Shown one piece after another: positions 1 through 7,971 of a stretch of 38,007 nucleotides of DNA. The notes beneath the pieces were generated by a model. That model did no database searches, was not told the origin of the DNA, and saw only the letters and a program-made list of their open reading frames with translations. Origin of the DNA: an uncultured Bacilli bacterium (lineage in GTDB: Bacteria > Bacillota_I > Bacilli_A > RFN20 > CAG-631). The stretch lies in contig CANQFQ010000013.1 in assembly GCA_947599835.1 (NCBI GenBank), positions 1 to 38,007 on the forward strand, read 5' to 3'. Within the stretch, counting starts at the first letter, position 1; the number at the start of each line of letters is the position of its first letter. A program made the position numbers and the translations under genes.

Positions 1-269
1 CCTAATGTATTTAAAACCAAACGAAATGAATTTCTTTCACCTAGTCCATTACGAATATCTCTTGCATAGAATAATATCTTTAGAGATACTTTAGGATCTT
101 CATTAAAAGCCATGATAAAAGACTTTAGAACTTGGTCTAAATGATGACGATAACCACCAATTAATGCAAAATAATCTAAGCAATAAGAACCCGATGTAGC
201 ATAAGCTAAATCGCCATTTTTAGTAAAAGCTTGATTTAATTTTTCTTTGGCAATTTGAATAAAATCCAT
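1..269 (-). CDS. DUF2828 family protein, N-terminal part (runs off the window)
   Basis: The reading frame starts at the ATG at 269 behind a GGAGG site and stays open to base 1, giving 89 complete residues. An ATG at 274 is closer to the ribosome site but hits a stop after 12 codons, so 269 is the start. Around residues 60-77 lies an alternating hydrophobic stretch followed by RDIRNGLGER, which I recognise as the signature of DUF2828 proteins (a helical N-terminal half and a von Willebrand-like C-terminal half, an architecture reminiscent of Ro60/TROVE proteins). The function of DUF2828 is not established. The gene is divergent from deoB and is preceded by a candidate structured RNA at 286-430. 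The C-terminal part cannot be seen. Confidence 0.7.
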   Translation of the reverse strand, partial: MDFIQIAKEKLNQAFTKNGDLAYATSGSYCLDYFALIGGYRHHLDQVLKSFIMAFNEDPKVSLKILFYARDIRNGLGERNSFRLVLNTL

Positions 270-285
270 TTCATTCTACCTCCTT

Positions 286-430
286 AAAAAAAGATGGGAT
301 TTCTAGATGCTTTTGATCACATTACTTATAATGGTTAAAATTTTTGCTGTATGCATCTTACCCATCAAAACAAGACACAAATAGTTTTTGCGATTTATCA
401 ATCATTTATATTGCTGTATGTGTCTTTACA
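286..430 (-). ncRNA. Candidate structured RNA: two related hairpins ending in a U-run, upstream of DUF2828 gene
   Basis: Read on the minus strand, two hairpins follow one another. Hairpin 1 pairs AAGACACA (426-419) with TGTGTCTT (379-372). Hairpin 2 pairs GATGGG (366-361) with CCCATC (298-293), and inside it AGATGC (358-353) with GCATCT (310-305). Each 5' arm is followed by the same ATACAGCAA, so 411-426 and 344-359 are 14/16 identical. The two bases that differ are matched by changes in each partner arm, which supports real pairing. Each loop holds a smaller hairpin. Hairpin 2 is followed by seven T (292-286), as in an intrinsic terminator. It could be a separate small RNA or a cis leader. 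No known RNA family was recognised. Confidence 0.55.
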
Positions 431-436
431 GCTATT

Positions 437-445
437 ATTATATCA
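437..445 (-). promoter_or_regulatory. Extended -10 promoter for the structured RNA / DUF2828 gene
   Basis: On the minus strand TGATATAAT fits an extended -10 element (TGnTATAAT). No good -35 is present. Transcription would begin near 430, just before the first hairpin. Confidence 0.5.
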
Positions 446-616
446 AAGATTTTGAATTAATCTATAAACTTGTAGTTTAATTTACACCCATTCATTTGCA
501 AAACTTCATTTAAAAAAAAAGATTTTAATGCACTAATGGTTTCTTATAATCAAAAAAAACAATCCTATTAGGTAAATAATTCTTAACAAAATTATTATAA
601 TTTTGTTTATTTTTTA

Positions 617-638
617 TGCTATACTATTAGGAGGGGGG
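617..638 (+). promoter_or_regulatory. Extended -10 (617-625) and strong ribosome site (629-638) of deoB
   Basis: TGCTATACT at 617-625 fits an extended -10. AGGAGGGGGG at 629-638 sits 6 nt before the ATG at 645. The two elements are so close that a transcript from this -10 would start inside the ribosome site, so another upstream promoter may be the true one. Confidence 0.4.
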
Positions 639-644
639 AAAACT

Positions 645-1826
645 ATGAAATCAAAATTTAAAAGAGTATTTGTGATTGTTTTAGATTCTTTAGGAATTGG
701 TCATGGAAAAGATGCTAAAGCTTATGATGACGAAAATTCTAATACTTTAAAACATATCAATGAAAAATATCCATTAAAAATGCCTAATTTACGATCTTTG
801 GGAATGGACCGAATTTGTGACATCGATCGAAAAGAGATTCCTTTGGATCATGCCTATGCCCTAGCCATGAATGAAGCAAGTCTTGGAAAAGATACATTGA
901 CAGGACATTATGAAATCATGGGATTATTAGTTAAGGAGCCCTTTAAAACCTTTACCGATACTGGATTTCCAAAAGAATTAATCGATTTATTAGAAAAAAA
1001 ATGGAATCGTAAAATTATTGGTAATTGTGCGGCAAGTGGCACGCAAATTATTAAAGACTTAGGAATGGAACATCTACAAACAAAAGCAGCCATTGTTTAT
1101 ACATCTAGTGATTCTGTGTTGCAAATTGCCGCTCATGAAGAAGTCATTCCATTAGAAGAACTCTACCATATGTGTGAAATAGCACGTGAAATTACCAAAG
1201 ATGAAAAATATAAATTAGGAAGAATTATTGCACGTCCTTTTATTGGAACGAGTCCAGAAAACTTTAAACGGACACCTAATCGACATGATTATGCTTTAAA
1301 ACCCTTCGATAAGACCGTTTTAAATTACTTACAAGAGGCAAACTATGATGTGATTAGTATTGGCAAAATTGTCGATATCTTTGACCATGAAGGAATCACT
1401 GAAAGTTATAAGATAAAAAACAATGAGGATGGTTGTAATCGCATCCTTGAAGTTATGAAAAAAGATTTTCATGGTTTATGTTTTGTAAATCTAGTCGATT
1501 TTGATATGGAATATGGACATCGTCGAGATCCGATTGGCTATGGCAAGGCAATTGAAGCCTTTGATAGCTATCTAGGACAATATAAAAAATTATTAAATGA
1601 AGAGGATTTATTAATGATCTGTGCGGATCATGGCAATGATCCTACTTTTAAAGGAACGGATCATACAAGAGAAAAAGTACCTCTCTTAATTTATAGTCCA
1701 TCTTTTAAAGAAACGGCGATTTTAGATGAAAGCGATAGTTTTGCATGTGTGGGTGCAACGATTGCGGATATCTTTAATGTCAAAGAACCAAAAATCGGGA
1801 AATCCATTAAAAATTTATTAAAGTAG
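645..1826 (+). CDS. deoB: Phosphopentomutase DeoB
   Basis: Interconverts (deoxy)ribose 1-phosphate and 5-phosphate, linking nucleoside phosphorolysis to the pentose phosphate pathway in the cytosol. The 393-residue protein has the expected length. It shows the alkaline-phosphatase-superfamily metal ligands: Asp14 in VLDSLGIG, the phosphate-accepting Thr in GKDTLTGHYE, the D-x3-GHR region in NLVDFDMEYGHRRD, and ADHGND followed by DHTRE near the C terminus. The ATG at 645 is preferred over an upstream in-frame start at 603 because it has the GGAGG-type site. It heads an apparent operon with the lipoprotein 20 nt downstream. Deoxyribose salvage would fit with the nuclease and oligonucleotide-hydrolase genes further along, though they are about 9 kb away on the other strand. 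Confidence 0.95.
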   Translation: MKSKFKRVFVIVLDSLGIGHGKDAKAYDDENSNTLKHINEKYPLKMPNLRSLGMDRICDIDRKEIPLDHAYALAMNEASLGKDTLTGHYEIMGLLVKEPFKTFTDTGFPKELIDLLEKKWNRKIIGNCAASGTQIIKDLGMEHLQTKAAIVYTSSDSVLQIAAHEEVIPLEELYHMCEIAREITKDEKYKLGRIIARPFIGTSPENFKRTPNRHDYALKPFDKTVLNYLQEANYDVISIGKIVDIFDHEGITESYKIKNNEDGCNRILEVMKKDFHGLCFVNLVDFDMEYGHRRDPIGYGKAIEAFDSYLGQYKKLLNEEDLLMICADHGNDPTFKGTDHTREKVPLLIYSPSFKETAILDESDSFACVGATIADIFNVKEPKIGKSIKNLLK

Positions 1827-1846
1827 AAAGAAAAGAGGTCTTTGAG

Positions 1847-2791
1847 ATGAAATTAAAAAAAATATTACCCTTGTGTTTGATTACGTTACTTGCAGGTTGT
1901 GCTAAAAAAGCAAGTAACGATTTAACGATTTTAACGCCAACGGGCGCTCCTTCCGTAGCCTTTTATAACTATGCCACAAATAAGAACTTTACCACAAATG
2001 CGACACCTACAAATATTGTAAATAGTATGACTTCCTCAGGAAGTGATATTGTTGTTATTGATACTTTAAGTGGAATTAAGGCAATTAAAAATGCGAAAGC
2101 GCCCTATAAATTACTAGCCACGATTACCTTTGGTAATTTTTATTTAGTCAGCACTGGACATGATGAAAATAACACACTGGATGCCGATGATAAAGTGGTT
2201 TTATTTGGTCAAGGACAAACACCGGATAAATTGTTCAATTATTTATATCCTAATTTTACAAATATTAGCTTTGTATCTAATGTTCAAGAAGCGGGACAAT
2301 GTTTATGTAAGGGAAAAGTTACCGTCAATGAAGGCAATGTCGATGCAGATTATGTCTTTGTGGCTGAGCCTGTTTTAACAAATATTAGTAATAATAATCA
2401 ATGTGCGACGTACAATCAAACAAATCTGATTGATATTCAAGAAATTTACAAAGAAAAGACCGATAATAAATTATTAACCCAAGCTTCGATTTTTGTTAAA
2501 AATGGTACGAAAAAAGAACAAATTAAAAAGTTTGCAGAAAGTATTCAAAAGGATATTGAAAAAGCCATTGAAACCCCTCAAGTCATTGAAGATGGTATGA
2601 ATCGATTAGATGCTCAAAGTGTGACCACGAAATATGGCATCGGCGCAGCAATTGCAAAAGCTGTCATGGAAAAGGGAAATCGATTAGGCCTAGGTTTTGA
2701 ATATGCGATTGATATTAAAGCCGATATTGATGCCTTTATTGCATTATTTAATGCCACTGCTACCTTAGAAAGTGAATATGTGGAAAAATAA
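1847..2791 (+). CDS. ABC transporter substrate-binding lipoprotein (NitT/TauT-like)
   Basis: 314 residues. The N terminus is a lipoprotein signal with lipobox LLAGC, acylated Cys18. The body has a periplasmic-binding-protein-like pattern: TPTGAPSVAF near the start, a segment reading DIVVIDTLSG, and a final helix-rich lobe. This fits the NMT1/SsuA-type family that works with SsuC/TauC permeases. The next gene is such a permease and overlaps this one by 14 nt, so the two form a pair. The substrate cannot be read from the sequence; linkage to deoB hints at a nucleoside- or thiamine-related compound but this is only inference. No ATPase gene is next to the pair. Confidence 0.8.
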   Translation: MKLKKILPLCLITLLAGCAKKASNDLTILTPTGAPSVAFYNYATNKNFTTNATPTNIVNSMTSSGSDIVVIDTLSGIKAIKNAKAPYKLLATITFGNFYLVSTGHDENNTLDADDKVVLFGQGQTPDKLFNYLYPNFTNISFVSNVQEAGQCLCKGKVTVNEGNVDADYVFVAEPVLTNISNNNQCATYNQTNLIDIQEIYKEKTDNKLLTQASIFVKNGTKKEQIKKFAESIQKDIEKAIETPQVIEDGMNRLDAQSVTTKYGIGAAIAKAVMEKGNRLGLGFEYAIDIKADIDAFIALFNATATLESEYVEK

Positions 2792-3542
2792 AAAAGATAA
2801 CTTAAAAACAGATTTATTAGGCATTTTAGGCGTCGTCATTTTTATTGCGGTATGGTGGATTGGATCTTTAATTATCCATGAAAGACAATTGATCCTTCCA
2901 AATCCTTATGATGCCTTTAAAGAACTAGGAAGATTAATAAAGCAAAAATATACTTATTTATGTATTGGTTATACCTTGCTTAGAACCACTTTAGGTTTTT
3001 TAATTGCTTTATTATTTGCTAGTATTTTTGGCGTGTTTAGTGGATTATATCCTCGCTTTAGAAAAGTAATGGCGCCTATCATTACGTCTTTAAAAGCCAT
3101 TCCAACCGTTTCTTTTATGTTTTTGTTTTTTGCAATGGTGGGGTATACAAATGCACCTATCTTTGTGGTTTGTTTGATTTGCTTTCCATCGTTATATGAT
3201 TCTGTCGTCGGGGGAATTGAAAATATTCATCCAACGCTCGTTAATGCAACCCGTTTAGAAAGCCGCTCATGGCTTAAAAAGGTCAGCAAGGTCTATTTCC
3301 CTTTGGCCTTCAGTTACATCGCTGTAGGCATGGTTTCTAGCTTTGGATTGGCATTAAAAGTAGAAATCATGTCTGAAGTGGTATCAGGAACTACGAGTTA
3401 TGGCATCGGTAGTGCAATTAAGGCGGCACAAAACGAAGTTGTGATGGGACCTATTTTTGGTTGGACTTTAATTAGCGTAATTTTGTTATTAGTAATTACA
3501 TTGATCATCAGAATTTTAAAAAATCATTTACTTGATAGGTAG
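2778..3542 (+). CDS. ABC transporter permease (SsuC/TauC type)
   Basis: 254 residues with about six membrane segments (first at residues 14-33) and a cytoplasmic EAA-type loop (NATRLESRSWLKKV, then a Pro-containing helix) that docks on the ATPase. The family is BPD_transp_1, binding-protein-dependent permease. The start is taken as the ATG at 2778; a GTG at 2772 is in the same frame and possible. The gene overlaps the lipoprotein by 14 nt, which suggests translational coupling. The ATPase that should energise it is not encoded before or after it; the following gene is a toxin-like protein. Confidence 0.88.
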   Translation: MWKNKKDNLKTDLLGILGVVIFIAVWWIGSLIIHERQLILPNPYDAFKELGRLIKQKYTYLCIGYTLLRTTLGFLIALLFASIFGVFSGLYPRFRKVMAPIITSLKAIPTVSFMFLFFAMVGYTNAPIFVVCLICFPSLYDSVVGGIENIHPTLVNATRLESRSWLKKVSKVYFPLAFSYIAVGMVSSFGLALKVEIMSEVVSGTTSYGIGSAIKAAQNEVVMGPIFGWTLISVILLLVITLIIRILKNHLLDR

Positions 3543-3556
3543 TTTTTATAATTTCA

Positions 3557-3577
3557 TCACTATTATAATAATGGTGA
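3557..3577 (+). promoter_or_regulatory. Inverted repeat over -10 and ribosome site of the PemK-like gene
   Basis: TCACTATTAT and ATAATGGTGA are inverted (9/10 matches) around one base. The repeat contains a TATAAT (3564-3569) and the GGTGAG ribosome site of the next gene, so it could be an operator or a hairpin that hides the ribosome site. No clear -35 was found. Confidence 0.4.
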
Positions 3578-3584
3578 GATATAA

Positions 3585-4061
3585 ATGGTCGAAGTGATTG
3601 AAGAAAAAGAGTTTGTAAAAGAAGTAAAAAAAGTTCAATGGGTTGCAAGATTATTAAATTATTGGACAATGAAAAAATATACCTTATCGGTAGATATCAA
3701 AGCATGGGAAATCTTTGAAATCGATTTTGGTATGAATGTTGGACACGAATTTAGTGGACGACATTATGGGGTTGTTATCCATGATTCGCCTTACTATAAT
3801 CCATTAATCACAGTCATTCCTATTAAAACAGCTAAAAAAGAGATTAATTTAAATAGTGATGTTTTATTAAATAAAATTGAGGGCATTCGGTCTTCAAAAA
3901 AGAGTATTGCAGTGATTAATCAAATTCAAACCGTAGATAAATTAAGGATTTTTAATGTCGATAGTATTAATTTTAGAGAGTCAAATCAGCCTTTAAAATT
4001 GAATGAAACGCAAATTAATGATATAAAAAAGGGACTTTTAAAAATTTTACTGAAAATGTAA
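3585..4061 (+). CDS. PemK/MazF-like toxin (type II toxin-antitoxin family), no adjacent antitoxin
   Basis: 158 residues. From about residue 46 the protein follows the MazF/PemK fold: an initial strand pair (WEIFEIDFG), GRHYGVVIHDSP leading to a hydrophobic strand (ITVIPI), and near residue 110 SIAVINQIQTVDKLRI, matching the family's QIRTVDKxRL box. Members of this family are sequence-specific endoribonucleases cleaving mRNA. About 45 N-terminal residues, basic and helical, precede the core, making it longer than typical MazF (about 110). No antitoxin gene lies upstream or downstream. The start ATG at 3585 follows GGTGAG. Immediately after the stop begins a repeat-rich region with motifs shared with the promoter of a Phd-like antitoxin gene at 22.7 kb. 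Confidence 0.75.
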   Translation: MVEVIEEKEFVKEVKKVQWVARLLNYWTMKKYTLSVDIKAWEIFEIDFGMNVGHEFSGRHYGVVIHDSPYYNPLITVIPIKTAKKEINLNSDVLLNKIEGIRSSKKSIAVINQIQTVDKLRIFNVDSINFRESNQPLKLNETQINDIKKGLLKILLKM

Positions 4062-4065
4062 AATA

Positions 4066-4206
4066 TGTACATTTTGTAAATAATGTAATTATTGTATATT
4101 TGATACAAAATGTACATAATGAACACAAAAACGTTTTACCTTAAATGTTTTTATGTTTAACAAAATGGGAATAAAAATACATTATGTACATTATATATAT
4201 AATGTA
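4066..4206 (+). promoter_or_regulatory. Operator-like repeats and promoter upstream of rsmF
   Basis: TGTACATTTTGTA (4066-4078) is perfectly inverted at 4104-4116. The second copy lies inside a candidate promoter TTGTAT (4092-4097), 17 nt, CATAAT (4115-4120). Further on, 4187-4206 is a perfect 20-bp palindrome, TACATTATAT joined to its reverse complement. The 13-bp motif and the 15-mer TATGTACATTATATA (4183-4197) both recur at 22750-22802 in the promoter of the Phd-like gene, in the same position relative to the -10. The region is very AT-rich. Confidence 0.5.
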
Positions 4207-4255
4207 TTTATAGTATAAAAAATACATAATATACATAAGAAAGGAATGCTTAAAA

Positions 4256-5569
4256 ATGGATTTTGAAACACATTTAAAAAGCTTTTTAGAAAATACAGAG
4301 GCAAACACTTTGCTATCCGCTCTTGAAAAGCCACAAAAACATAGTTTTTTATTAAATACGTTGAAAGTAAATCAAATAAATGAAATATTTGAAGATGTCC
4401 ATTTTAAAAGACATCCCTATGTGATGAATGGTTATTATTATGATAAAGAAAAAGAGCAGTTAGGAAAAAATATTTTATTTGAAGCCGGCGCATATTACAT
4501 CCAAGAACCTTCGGCCATGATGGCGGTTGAAATTTTAGATCCAAAACCAAATGAAATGGTTTTAGATATGTGTGCGGCACCTGGAGGAAAAAGTATTCAT
4601 GCTATCAATAAGATGCATGACAAAGGATTGCTGATCTGTAATGATGTGGTCCCTCTAAGAGCAAAGATTTTATCTAGCAACATTGAAAAATATGGGGCTA
4701 GACAATGCATTGTCTTAAATGAATCCATAGAAAATTTAAAAAGCCATTTTTTAAATGCTTTTGATAAAATCATTTTAGATGCCCCTTGCTCAGGAAGTGG
4801 GATGTTTCGAAAAAATGAATTTTCGAAAACCGATTGGTCATTATTTAAAGTGATGGAATGTGCTAAGATACAAAAAAGTCTTCTAGAAAGTGCCTACCTT
4901 ATGTTAAAGGGAAAGGGTAGATTATTATATTCCACCTGTTCCTATTCCATCCAAGAAAATGAAGAAGTCATATTCGAATTTTTAAAAACACACGAAGATA
5001 TGCAAATCATTCCGATTGAACTAAAAGAAGGAATGATTGAAGGGATTCATTTAAAAGGGGCAATACGTTTGCACCCAAATCATTTTGAAGGAGAGGGACA
5101 TTTTATTTGTCTTCTTGAAAAAAGAACAACCACACCACCAGCTAATTTAAAAATGCAACATAGAAAAAAGAGTCTTTCATTTCCAGTTTTAGATTTTTTA
5201 AATCAATTACCTATAGAATATAAAAAAGATTTTATTGTTGAAAAAAATGATGAATATTATTTATTAAATGATTTTTTACTGGATCTTGGAAATTTAAATG
5301 TTTTACGATATGGGCTTCATTTAGGAAAAATGATCCATCATCGATTTGAACCTAATCATGCATTAGCAATGACTTACAATAAAAATATCCTTCCAATCGA
5401 ATTGAATGAAGAAGAGGCGATAGATTATTTAAAAGGACTCATTCTTCATAAAGAGGGAAATGAAGGATATAAAGTTGTAAGTTATAAAAAGTTGCCTTTA
5501 GGTTTTGTAAAACAAGTTCAGGGAATTTTAAAAAATCATTATCCTAAAGGCTTACGTAAAAGTTTATAA
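4256..5569 (+). CDS. rsmF: RsmB/NOP-family rRNA cytosine-C5 methyltransferase, RsmF-like
   Basis: 437 residues. Transfers methyl from SAM to C5 of a cytosine in RNA, in the RsmF family usually 16S rRNA. The SAM site is MCAAPGGKS (about residues 103-111). DAPCSGSGMFRKN (about 175-187) carries the Cys that releases product, and STCSYS (about 225) carries the catalytic Cys. After the methyltransferase core, a C-terminal part of about 140 residues (LRYGLHLG, then ALAMTYN) corresponds to the RsmF accessory/PUA-like domain. Start: the ATG at 4256 follows AAGAAAGGA; an ATG at 4246 leads to a stop after six codons. The gene stands alone with its own promoter region and a terminator behind it. Confidence 0.88.
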   Translation: MDFETHLKSFLENTEANTLLSALEKPQKHSFLLNTLKVNQINEIFEDVHFKRHPYVMNGYYYDKEKEQLGKNILFEAGAYYIQEPSAMMAVEILDPKPNEMVLDMCAAPGGKSIHAINKMHDKGLLICNDVVPLRAKILSSNIEKYGARQCIVLNESIENLKSHFLNAFDKIILDAPCSGSGMFRKNEFSKTDWSLFKVMECAKIQKSLLESAYLMLKGKGRLLYSTCSYSIQENEEVIFEFLKTHEDMQIIPIELKEGMIEGIHLKGAIRLHPNHFEGEGHFICLLEKRTTTPPANLKMQHRKKSLSFPVLDFLNQLPIEYKKDFIVEKNDEYYLLNDFLLDLGNLNVLRYGLHLGKMIHHRFEPNHALAMTYNKNILPIELNEEEAIDYLKGLILHKEGNEGYKVVSYKKLPLGFVKQVQGILKNHYPKGLRKSL

Positions 5570-5580
5570 GAAAAAGAGAA

Positions 5581-5616
5581 AGAGAGAGCAAAATATAAAA
5601 TATTGTTCTCTTTTTT
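5581..5616 (+). terminator. Rho-independent terminator of rsmF
   Basis: GAGAGCAA (5584-5591) pairs with TTGTTCTC (5603-5610, one G-U), followed by six T (5611-5616). Confidence 0.75.
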
Positions 5617-5731
5617 CTTTTCTCCTTTTAACTTCGCATAATGTATGTTATGTTAACCAAGAAAACGAATTAAATAAAAAAAGAGATTGATTCAGTTCGT
5701 TTTAAGTTTATTTTTTATCAAATTAAATTAA

Positions 5732-5759
5732 AAACTGCATTGTATCTCAAATGCAGTTT
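5732..5759 (-). terminator. Rho-independent terminator of tex
   Basis: A perfect 10-bp stem AAACTGCATT / AATGCAGTTT with an 8-nt loop ends 5 nt past the tex stop and is followed on the minus strand by a T-rich tract. Another inverted pair, AAAACGAA (5662-5669) and TTCGTTTT (5696-5703), lies further on with no clear role. Confidence 0.8.
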
Positions 5760-5764
5760 CTTCA

Positions 5765-7921
5765 TTAATTTTCATTAGGATTGATCATAGTCAATGAAAT
5801 TCGTTTTCTTTCAAGATCAACATCTAAAACCCAAACTTTTACAATTTGACCCACTTGTAAAACTTCCAGTGGATGTTTAATATAACGTTTCGTGATTTTT
5901 GAAATATGAACCAAACCATCATATTTTACGCCAATATCAATAAACGCTCCAAAATCAATAATATTACGAACAGTTCCTTCAAGTTCCATATTTACTTTTA
6001 AATCTTCAATAGTCAATACATCCGATTTGAGTAATGGTTTAGCAAAATCATCCCGAGGATCAATATTTGGTGCAATTAAAGCTTGAATGATATCCTTTAA
6101 GGTATATTCATCCACGTGATACATTGCTTCATATCGTTTTAAATCAATGGCATTAATTTTTTCTTTAATACTTTCTTTTCCGATTTCTTTAACTGGGATT
6201 CCATTATCATTTAAGATAGCTAAAGCAATAGCATAACTTTCAGGATGGATTGAAGTCGCATCTAATGGATTACTTCCTTCTTTAATTCTTAAGAAACCAA
6301 TCGCTTGTTGATAGATTTTATCCGTAAATCGAGAAATTCCTTGTAATTGTTCACGATTCGTAAATTTTCCTAAGTTTTCTCTTTTGGCGACAATATTTGC
6401 TGCAACACTTGCTGTAACACCAGAAACGTATTTCAATAATGCGACACTGGCCGTATTTACATCCACGCCAACTTGGTTTACCGCCGTAGTCACAACAAAG
6501 TTTAATTCTTCATCTAATTTCTTTTGAGAAACATCATGTTGATATTGCCCTACACCAATACTTTTAGGATCAATCTTTACAAGTTCAGCTAATGGATCAA
6601 TGATTCTTCGTGCAATACTAATTGCACTTCTTTCTTCTACATGAAAGTTTGGAAACTCTTTTCTAGCTTCTTCACTAGCACTATAAACCGATGCGCCGGC
6701 TTCACTAACCAAGGCATAACTAATATTTCGTTTGAATGGAGCAATCGCTTCAGCAATCCATTTTTCGGTTTCACGTGACGCCGTACCATTACCAATTGCA
6801 ATAATTTCAATGGAATACTTTTCAATTAAATCACGAACAATCGCCAGTCCTTCTTGATATTGATTCACAGGTTCATGCGGATATGCCACTGCTTTGGTAA
6901 TAAATTTTCCCGTATGGTCTACGACCGCTAGTTTACAACCCGTACGGTAGGCGGGATCTACACCTAAAACCATTTTATTTTTGATCGGTGCTTGCATAAA
7001 TAATTGTTTTGCATTTTTTCCAAAAACATCAATCGCTACATCACTTGCTTTTTCCATTAAATCTGCAAAGATTTCTCTTTCTACACTCGGCTTAATTAAA
7101 CGTTTTAAACTATCTTTAATCGCCACATCATAACAATCGTTGATTTCACGATTTTGACAATGAATGAATTGTTTTTTGAGATAACGAAGAACTTCTTCCT
7201 CATCATAGATAAAAGATAAAGATAAAACGTTTTCTGCTTCTCCTCGATTTAAAGCTAAAATGCGATGCGGTTTAATTTGATAAACCAATTCTTTATAATC
7301 ATAGTACATTTCATAGACTCTTTTTTCATCCGGATTTTTCTTCTTTACCTTGCTTGCTAAAAATCCAAAATGGCTAATGAAACTGCGTAACCATTTTCGG
7401 GTTTTCGAATCATCACTAATGACTTCAGCAACAATATAAAGTGCATTTGCAATCGCATCTTCTACTGTTTTTACTTCTTCTGTAAGATATTTTTTAGCTT
7501 CTTCATGAACTTGACTATTTTCATCTTGGGCTTGAATATAATCTGCTAAAGGTTGTAAACCTTTGGCAATGGCTTCAGTGGCTTTGGTCTTTTTCTTTTC
7601 TTTAAATGGTCGATAAAGATCTTCCACTTCCACTAATTTTTGTGCGGATTCAATTTGCAATTTTAAGTCATCCGTTAACATTCCTTTTTCATCAATTAAG
7701 CGAATGACATCTTCTTTTCTCTTTTTTAAATCTACTTCATATTGATAAACTTTTTGAATTTCATTAATTTGTACTTCATCTAGACCACCAGTGGCTTCTT
7801 TACGATATCGCGCAATAAATGGAATCGTATTTTCTTCTTCTAATAATTTTAATACTGAAATCACTTGTTTAGATGAAATTTTTAATTGATTACTCATCTC
7901 TTGAATAATTTTTTCTTCCAT
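5765..7921 (-). CDS. tex: Tex-family S1 RNA-binding protein
   Basis: 718 residues, the normal length for Tex (YhgF), a conserved nucleic-acid-binding protein thought to act with transcription and RNA processing. Order of domains: helical Tex N-terminal region (residues 1 to about 190, with FIARYRKEATGGLDEVQ), a YqgF-like RNase H fold (about 320-420, LGVDPAYRTGCKLAVVD), a helix-hairpin-helix part (about 490-560), and an S1 domain at the C terminus (GTVRNIIDFGAFIDIGVKYDGLVH, about 640-705). It has an extended -10 promoter immediately upstream and its own terminator, so it is probably monocistronic. The precise function in this organism is not known. Confidence 0.95.
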   Translation of the reverse strand: MEEKIIQEMSNQLKISSKQVISVLKLLEEENTIPFIARYRKEATGGLDEVQINEIQKVYQYEVDLKKRKEDVIRLIDEKGMLTDDLKLQIESAQKLVEVEDLYRPFKEKKKTKATEAIAKGLQPLADYIQAQDENSQVHEEAKKYLTEEVKTVEDAIANALYIVAEVISDDSKTRKWLRSFISHFGFLASKVKKKNPDEKRVYEMYYDYKELVYQIKPHRILALNRGEAENVLSLSFIYDEEEVLRYLKKQFIHCQNREINDCYDVAIKDSLKRLIKPSVEREIFADLMEKASDVAIDVFGKNAKQLFMQAPIKNKMVLGVDPAYRTGCKLAVVDHTGKFITKAVAYPHEPVNQYQEGLAIVRDLIEKYSIEIIAIGNGTASRETEKWIAEAIAPFKRNISYALVSEAGASVYSASEEARKEFPNFHVEERSAISIARRIIDPLAELVKIDPKSIGVGQYQHDVSQKKLDEELNFVVTTAVNQVGVDVNTASVALLKYVSGVTASVAANIVAKRENLGKFTNREQLQGISRFTDKIYQQAIGFLRIKEGSNPLDATSIHPESYAIALAILNDNGIPVKEIGKESIKEKINAIDLKRYEAMYHVDEYTLKDIIQALIAPNIDPRDDFAKPLLKSDVLTIEDLKVNMELEGTVRNIIDFGAFIDIGVKYDGLVHISKITKRYIKHPLEVLQVGQIVKVWVLDVDLERKRISLTMINPNEN

Positions 7922-7936
7922 AAAATCACCGTTTTT

Positions 7937-7945
7937 ATTATAACA
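7937..7945 (-). promoter_or_regulatory. Extended -10 promoter of tex
   Basis: Minus-strand TGTTATAAT lies 16 nt before the tex start, directly behind the U-run of the previous terminator. Confidence 0.55.
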
Positions 7946-7971
7946 AAAAAAAACGTATTTGCATACGTTTT
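7945..7971 (-). terminator. Terminator of the SpoIIIAH-like gene, overlapping its stop codon
   Basis: AAAACGTAT / ATACGTTTT stem (7950-7958 with 7963-7971) with a 4-nt loop, followed on the minus strand by a run of nine T. The stop codon at 7970-7972 forms the foot of the stem. Confidence 0.8.

Noticed and set aside
236..274. ATG at 274 as the start of the DUF2828 gene.
   Set aside because: Its frame ends after 12 codons; the ATG at 269 gives the family sequence.
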